From positions 1-64,000 of the forward strand of contig CAJYGB010000029.1 of the NCBI GenBank assembly GCA_913774355.1: a DNA stretch of 64,000 bases. Reading direction: 5' to 3'. This DNA is from an uncultured Chryseobacterium sp. (GTDB lineage Bacteria > Bacteroidota > Bacteroidia > Flavobacteriales > Weeksellaceae). Position numbers and translations under genes: made by a program. A model generated the notes under the pieces. The model searched no databases. It saw nothing but the letters and a program-made list of their open reading frames with translations, and was not told where the DNA came from. Below, one piece after another: positions 60,820-64,000 of this stretch (the stretch's first letter is position 1; each line of letters starts with the position of its first letter).

Positions 60820-62622
60820 TTATTTACCTTCTTCCATTTTTCTTTTTAATTCTGCTAATGCATCAATATCTCCAAGAGTTGATCTTTCTTCATTGTTTGA
60901 AGACGACATATTATTGTTGTTAGATCTGTTGTTAGAAGATTCTCTCATGTTTTTCTTCTCTTCATCTCTGAAGATTCCTGTATGAGAAACTACTACTCTC
61001 TTGAATTCTTTGTTGAATTCAATTACTTTGAAATCAGCTTCTTCACCTTTTTTGATTTTAGATCCGTCTTCCTTCTCTAATAATCTTGATGGGCAGAAAG
61101 CTTCAACCTCAGCATCTTCGAACTGTACAGAAGCACCTTTATCGTGAACTTCTACTGCTTTACCAGCGTGGATCGTTCCTTCAGCATATTTGGTTTCGAA
61201 TGCATCCCAAGGGTTGTCAGTCAATTGCTTGTGACCAAGAGATAATCTTCTAGCCTGGATATCCAGTTCAAGAACGATAACATCTAATTTATCACCAACT
61301 GCACAGAACTCAGACGGGTGCTTGATTTTCTTAGTCCAGGAAAGATCAGAGATGTAAATTAATCCGTCGATTCCTTCTTCTAACTCTACGAATACACCAA
61401 AGTTAGTGAAGTTTCTTACGGTTCCTACATGCTTGGATCCTACAGGATATTTAGCTTCGATATTTTCCCATGGATCTTTGCTTAATTGCTTGATACCCAA
61501 AGAGATTTTTCTATCTTCTCTATCTAAAGTCAATACTTCAGCTTCCACTTCATCACCTACTTTCACGAAGTCACCGGCAGATCTCAGGTGAGTAGACCAA
61601 GACATTTCAGAAACGTGGATTAATCCTTCTACACCCGGAGCAATTTCTACGAATGCACCATAGTCAGCAAGAACCACTACTTTTCCTTTTACTCTGTCAC
61701 CCACTTTCATATCAGCAGAAAGAGCATCCCAAGGATGAGCTTCTAATTGCTTCATACCCAACTGGATTCTTGTTTTCTCATCGTCAAAGTCAAGGATAAC
61801 TACTTTCACAGTCTGTCCGTCCTCAAGGATTTCAGACGGGTGGTTCACTCTAGACCAGGAAAGGTCTGTAATGTGGATCAATCCGTCTACACCTCCAAGA
61901 TCGATGAATACTCCGTAAGAAGTAATATTCTTAACGGTACCTTCAAGAACCTGTCCTTTTTCAAGCTGAGCGATGATTTCTTTTTTCTGACCTTCGATAT
62001 CTGCTTCGATCAATGCTTTGTGAGATACAACAACGTTTTTGAACTCAGGGTTGATTTTCACAACTTTGAACTCCATTGTTTTCCCTACGAACTGATCGTA
62101 ATCTTTAATTGGCTTAACGTCGATCTGAGAACCTGGTAAGAATGCTTCGATTCCGTGTACGTCAACGATCATACCACCTTTAGTTCTGGACTTAACAAAA
62201 CCGTTTACGATTTCACCTGTTTCGTGAAGTTCGTTTACTTTATCCCAAGCTTTAAGCGTTCTAGCTTTTCTGTGAGATAACTGTAACTGACCTGTTTTGT
62301 CTTCTCTTCTGTCAACCATCACTTCTACCTCGTCACCTACTTTAAGGCCTTGGTTGTAACGGAATTCGTTAAGAGAAATAACACCTTCAGATTTGAAGTT
62401 GATGTCTACGATAGCTTCTTTGTCTGTTAATCTTACCACTTTTCCAACTAAAACGTCGTTATCGCTTAGGTTGTTCAAAGATCCGTTGTAGATTTCCTCA
62501 AGATCGCTTTTCTCTTTTCTAGCATCAGCATCAAGACCGGATTCGAAAGAATCCCAGTCAAATTGTTCAGGTGCTACGTTTTGATTTAATAATAATTCTG
62601 CTGAATTTGTCTCTTTTGACAT
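60820..62622 (-). CDS. rpsA: 30S ribosomal protein S1
   Basis: 600 residues with six S1 RNA-binding repeats. Repeats 3 to 5 have clear cores such as GVFIDLGGVDGLIHITDLSW, GAFVEIAPGVEGLIHVSEMSW and GVFVELEEGIDGLIYISDLSW (each trimmed here). The acidic N-terminus and an Asn/Ser-rich tail (NNRSNNNNMSSSNNEER) are typical of Bacteroidota S1. In this phylum with weak Shine-Dalgarno use, S1 is central to mRNA recruitment. Confidence 0.97.
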   Translation of the reverse strand: MSKETNSAELLLNQNVAPEQFDWDSFESGLDADARKEKSDLEEIYNGSLNNLSDNDVLVGKVVRLTDKEAIVDINFKSEGVISLNEFRYNQGLKVGDEVEVMVDRREDKTGQLQLSHRKARTLKAWDKVNELHETGEIVNGFVKSRTKGGMIVDVHGIEAFLPGSQIDVKPIKDYDQFVGKTMEFKVVKINPEFKNVVVSHKALIEADIEGQKKEIIAQLEKGQVLEGTVKNITSYGVFIDLGGVDGLIHITDLSWSRVNHPSEILEDGQTVKVVILDFDDEKTRIQLGMKQLEAHPWDALSADMKVGDRVKGKVVVLADYGAFVEIAPGVEGLIHVSEMSWSTHLRSAGDFVKVGDEVEAEVLTLDREDRKISLGIKQLSKDPWENIEAKYPVGSKHVGTVRNFTNFGVFVELEEGIDGLIYISDLSWTKKIKHPSEFCAVGDKLDVIVLELDIQARRLSLGHKQLTDNPWDAFETKYAEGTIHAGKAVEVHDKGASVQFEDAEVEAFCPSRLLEKEDGSKIKKGEEADFKVIEFNKEFKRVVVSHTGIFRDEEKKNMRESSNNRSNNNNMSSSNNEERSTLGDIDALAELKRKMEEGK

Positions 62623-62998
62623 AATTCTAATAAAATTTGTATTCCTTCTCTTTCAACGGTCTGAATAAATGTGAATTGAAAAATACGGAAGTAATTAATT
62701 TTTAGTTGTTTACTCTTCAAACCTTTTCGTCACAAAAGTGGGTGCAAAGATATGACTTTTATTTAAAATAAACAATAGATCTCATTTGGCAAAAAAATGG
62801 TTTAAACAACTGATTTTCAATATTTATCAACCAAAAACTTAAAAGCCGAAGCTTTCGATGTCTGATCTTACCATTCCGGAATCTCCTTTTTATCTTGATA
62901 TTCTTCAAAGATTGTCTTTTAAGCAACAATTAATTTTAAAATTATTTAACAAAGTATTTTTTTTCCAATCAAACTACAACATCCATAAAAACTCGATC
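62623..62998. other. Divergent region between rpsA and the Ntn-hydrolase
   Basis: Holds the rpsA promoter and ~125-nt leader, and the presumed promoter of the plus-strand gene, for which no clear TAnnTTTG was found. No gene seen. Confidence 0.6.
62755..62762 (-). promoter_or_regulatory. -7 element (TATCTTTG) for rpsA
   Basis: Perfect TAnnTTTG on the minus strand, 132 nt before the rpsA ATG; the leader is long enough to hold control structure. Confidence 0.6.
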
Positions 62999-64000
62999 AT
63001 GCAGAAATATTTCTTTTTAATCTTAATCAGCCTGTCATCCGGTTTTATATCCACAATAAAAGCCTGCACCATATTCTCTTGCACCAGACGAAGTGAAGTA
63101 TTTGCAGCAGCCAATGAAGATGATATGACACCTTTTACCAAAGTATGGTACAACCCATCCACCAAAGACCGCTATGCTTCTGTTTGTTTTGGGGCTCCGG
63201 ATATGCAGATTGCATCAGCAATGAATGAGCATGGGTTATTCTTTGACTATGCGGCAGCCAATTATGATCTCAGTAAGCTTGCTCTTACCAATCCTTACCC
63301 GGGAGATATTATGTGGGAAGTTCTCGGAAAATGCAAAACCGTAAAAGAAGCCCTTCTAATCTTAAAAAAGTATGATTATGTTTCCAAATCTCAGGTTTTG
63401 TTAGCTGATAAGGAAGGAAACTCCGTGCTGATCAATCCAAAAGGTATTATTGAAAAAAAAGGTGATTTTCAGGTCAGTTCAAATTGTAATATGATCAATG
63501 GGAAGTTATCATGCAGAAGACCTGAAATTGCCAATGAAATGCTTTCGGGTTCAAAGGAAAACAATGTGGACTTTTTGAAGAAAATCCTTGATAAAACGCA
63601 TCAGGAAGGAGAACTGAATACATTATATTCTACGATATGCGATCTAAAAAAAGGAATTATTTACGTTTATCTTTTTCACGATTATCAAACGGTTTATACT
63701 ATTAATCTAAAATCTGAATTAAAAAAAGGGTACCGAATAGAGAATCTTGCGGACCATTTTTCCACTTCATTTGCTTATGAGAATTTCTCAAAAAATCATT
63801 CCTTATATCTTAAGGAAAACATTCTTCAGGAAATGAAAGATAAAGGTACAGATGTTACGATTGCCCGTTATATTTCAGAAAGTGAAAAACTAGCACCCCA
63901 AAATGAAAAATTAAATTCTGCTTTATTGGAAGCTGCCCTGCAGCTCATTAAATATTCCTGGAATGAACATAATGATGGCAGTTCTTGGGATTACTGGTTC
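62999..64000 (+). CDS. Ntn-hydrolase (C45/C59, linear amide hydrolase-like), partial
   Basis: At least 334 residues from the ATG at 62999; the frame is open to the window edge with no stop. A signal peptide precedes ACTIFSC, whose first Cys (about residue 23) is the expected N-terminal nucleophile after processing. RSEVFAAANEDD, ASAMNEHGLFFDYAAANYD and SNCNMINGKLSCRR follow as in acyl-CoA:6-APA/carcinine hydrolase-like and choloylglycine-type proteins. The enzyme should cut a linear amide bond; the substrate is unknown. The 3' end is off-window. Confidence 0.75.
   Translation, partial: MQKYFFLILISLSSGFISTIKACTIFSCTRRSEVFAAANEDDMTPFTKVWYNPSTKDRYASVCFGAPDMQIASAMNEHGLFFDYAAANYDLSKLALTNPYPGDIMWEVLGKCKTVKEALLILKKYDYVSKSQVLLADKEGNSVLINPKGIIEKKGDFQVSSNCNMINGKLSCRRPEIANEMLSGSKENNVDFLKKILDKTHQEGELNTLYSTICDLKKGIIYVYLFHDYQTVYTINLKSELKKGYRIENLADHFSTSFAYENFSKNHSLYLKENILQEMKDKGTDVTIARYISESEKLAPQNEKLNSALLEAALQLIKYSWNEHNDGSSWDYWF

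Noticed and set aside
61747..62139. 130-codon plus-strand frame
   Set aside because: It is the antisense shadow of S1 repeats in rpsA.
1..64000. tRNA or rRNA genes
   Set aside because: No T-loop or acceptor pattern, or rRNA-like stretch, was found in the intergenic regions on reading both strands.

Overview
The window looks like chromosome of a Flavobacteriia member, most likely Chryseobacterium or a close Weeksellaceae relative. The signs are gliding/type IX secretion (T9SS) genes (gldF, gldG), several proteins with C-terminal T9SS type A sorting domains (PNP motif plus beta-sandwich tail), Bacteroidota-type promoters (TAnnTTTG just upstream of genes, little Shine-Dalgarno), and AT-rich intergenic DNA. 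No rRNA, tRNA, insertion sequence, prophage or CRISPR array was seen.

Layout. 0.1-11.6 kb is a heme-acquisition region. A minus-strand operon runs TonB receptor (hmuR-like), HmuY-type lipoprotein, hmuT, hmuU, hmuV, a SAM methyltransferase and hmuS, followed by a separate ChaN-like gene. Two plus-strand genes for T9SS-secreted proteins lie opposite, and one of them is a second, secreted HmuY-like protein. The intergenic regions in front of the secreted genes, one of which also serves hmuR, share an AT-rich operator with identical 32-bp spacing. 12-13.5 kb holds a Crp/Fnr regulator and an NmrA-type oxidoreductase. 13.7-18.5 kb holds assimilatory sulfate reduction (Rrf2 regulator, APS reductase cysH, cysD, cysN) and a TSUP permease. 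18.5-24 kb carries small secreted, lipo- or hypothetical proteins and three broken genes: a frameshifted small secreted protein, a nonsense-disrupted SDR and a ParE-like toxin remnant.

24-27.6 kb has gldG, gldF, a HemJ/CopD-like membrane protein and a YwqK-like lipoprotein. 27.7-35 kb has kbl, a secreted M1 aminopeptidase, DacB and PriA. 35-37 kb has a repeat-rich intergenic region and an AEC transporter. 37-49 kb contains beta-mannosidase, glycosylasparaginase and a GH20 hexosaminidase, which together cover the N-glycan core. Between them lie three tandem ~226-bp hairpin repeats beside a GxxExxY nuclease-fold gene, CutC, and a sulfur module (persulfide dioxygenase-rhodanese, two split YeeE proteins, TauE/SafE, Crp/Fnr). 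The two sulfur transcription units carry the same palindrome at the same distance from the promoter, placed as for class II Crp/Fnr activation. 50-54 kb has succinyl-CoA:3-ketoacid CoA-transferase subunits separated by an ABC exporter. 54-64 kb has a DoxX-like protein, rplS with a foldable leader, an alpha/beta hydrolase, a DMT transporter, a secreted M36 protease, rpsA, and an Ntn-hydrolase running off the end.

The strongest candidates for under-described biology are the secreted HmuY-like protein under a shared heme operator, the paired Crp/Fnr-type sites on the sulfur units, the tandem hairpin repeats next to the GxxExxY gene, and a two-copy structured intergenic element (35.4 and 54.5 kb). 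All calls rest on reading the sequence; no database search was run.
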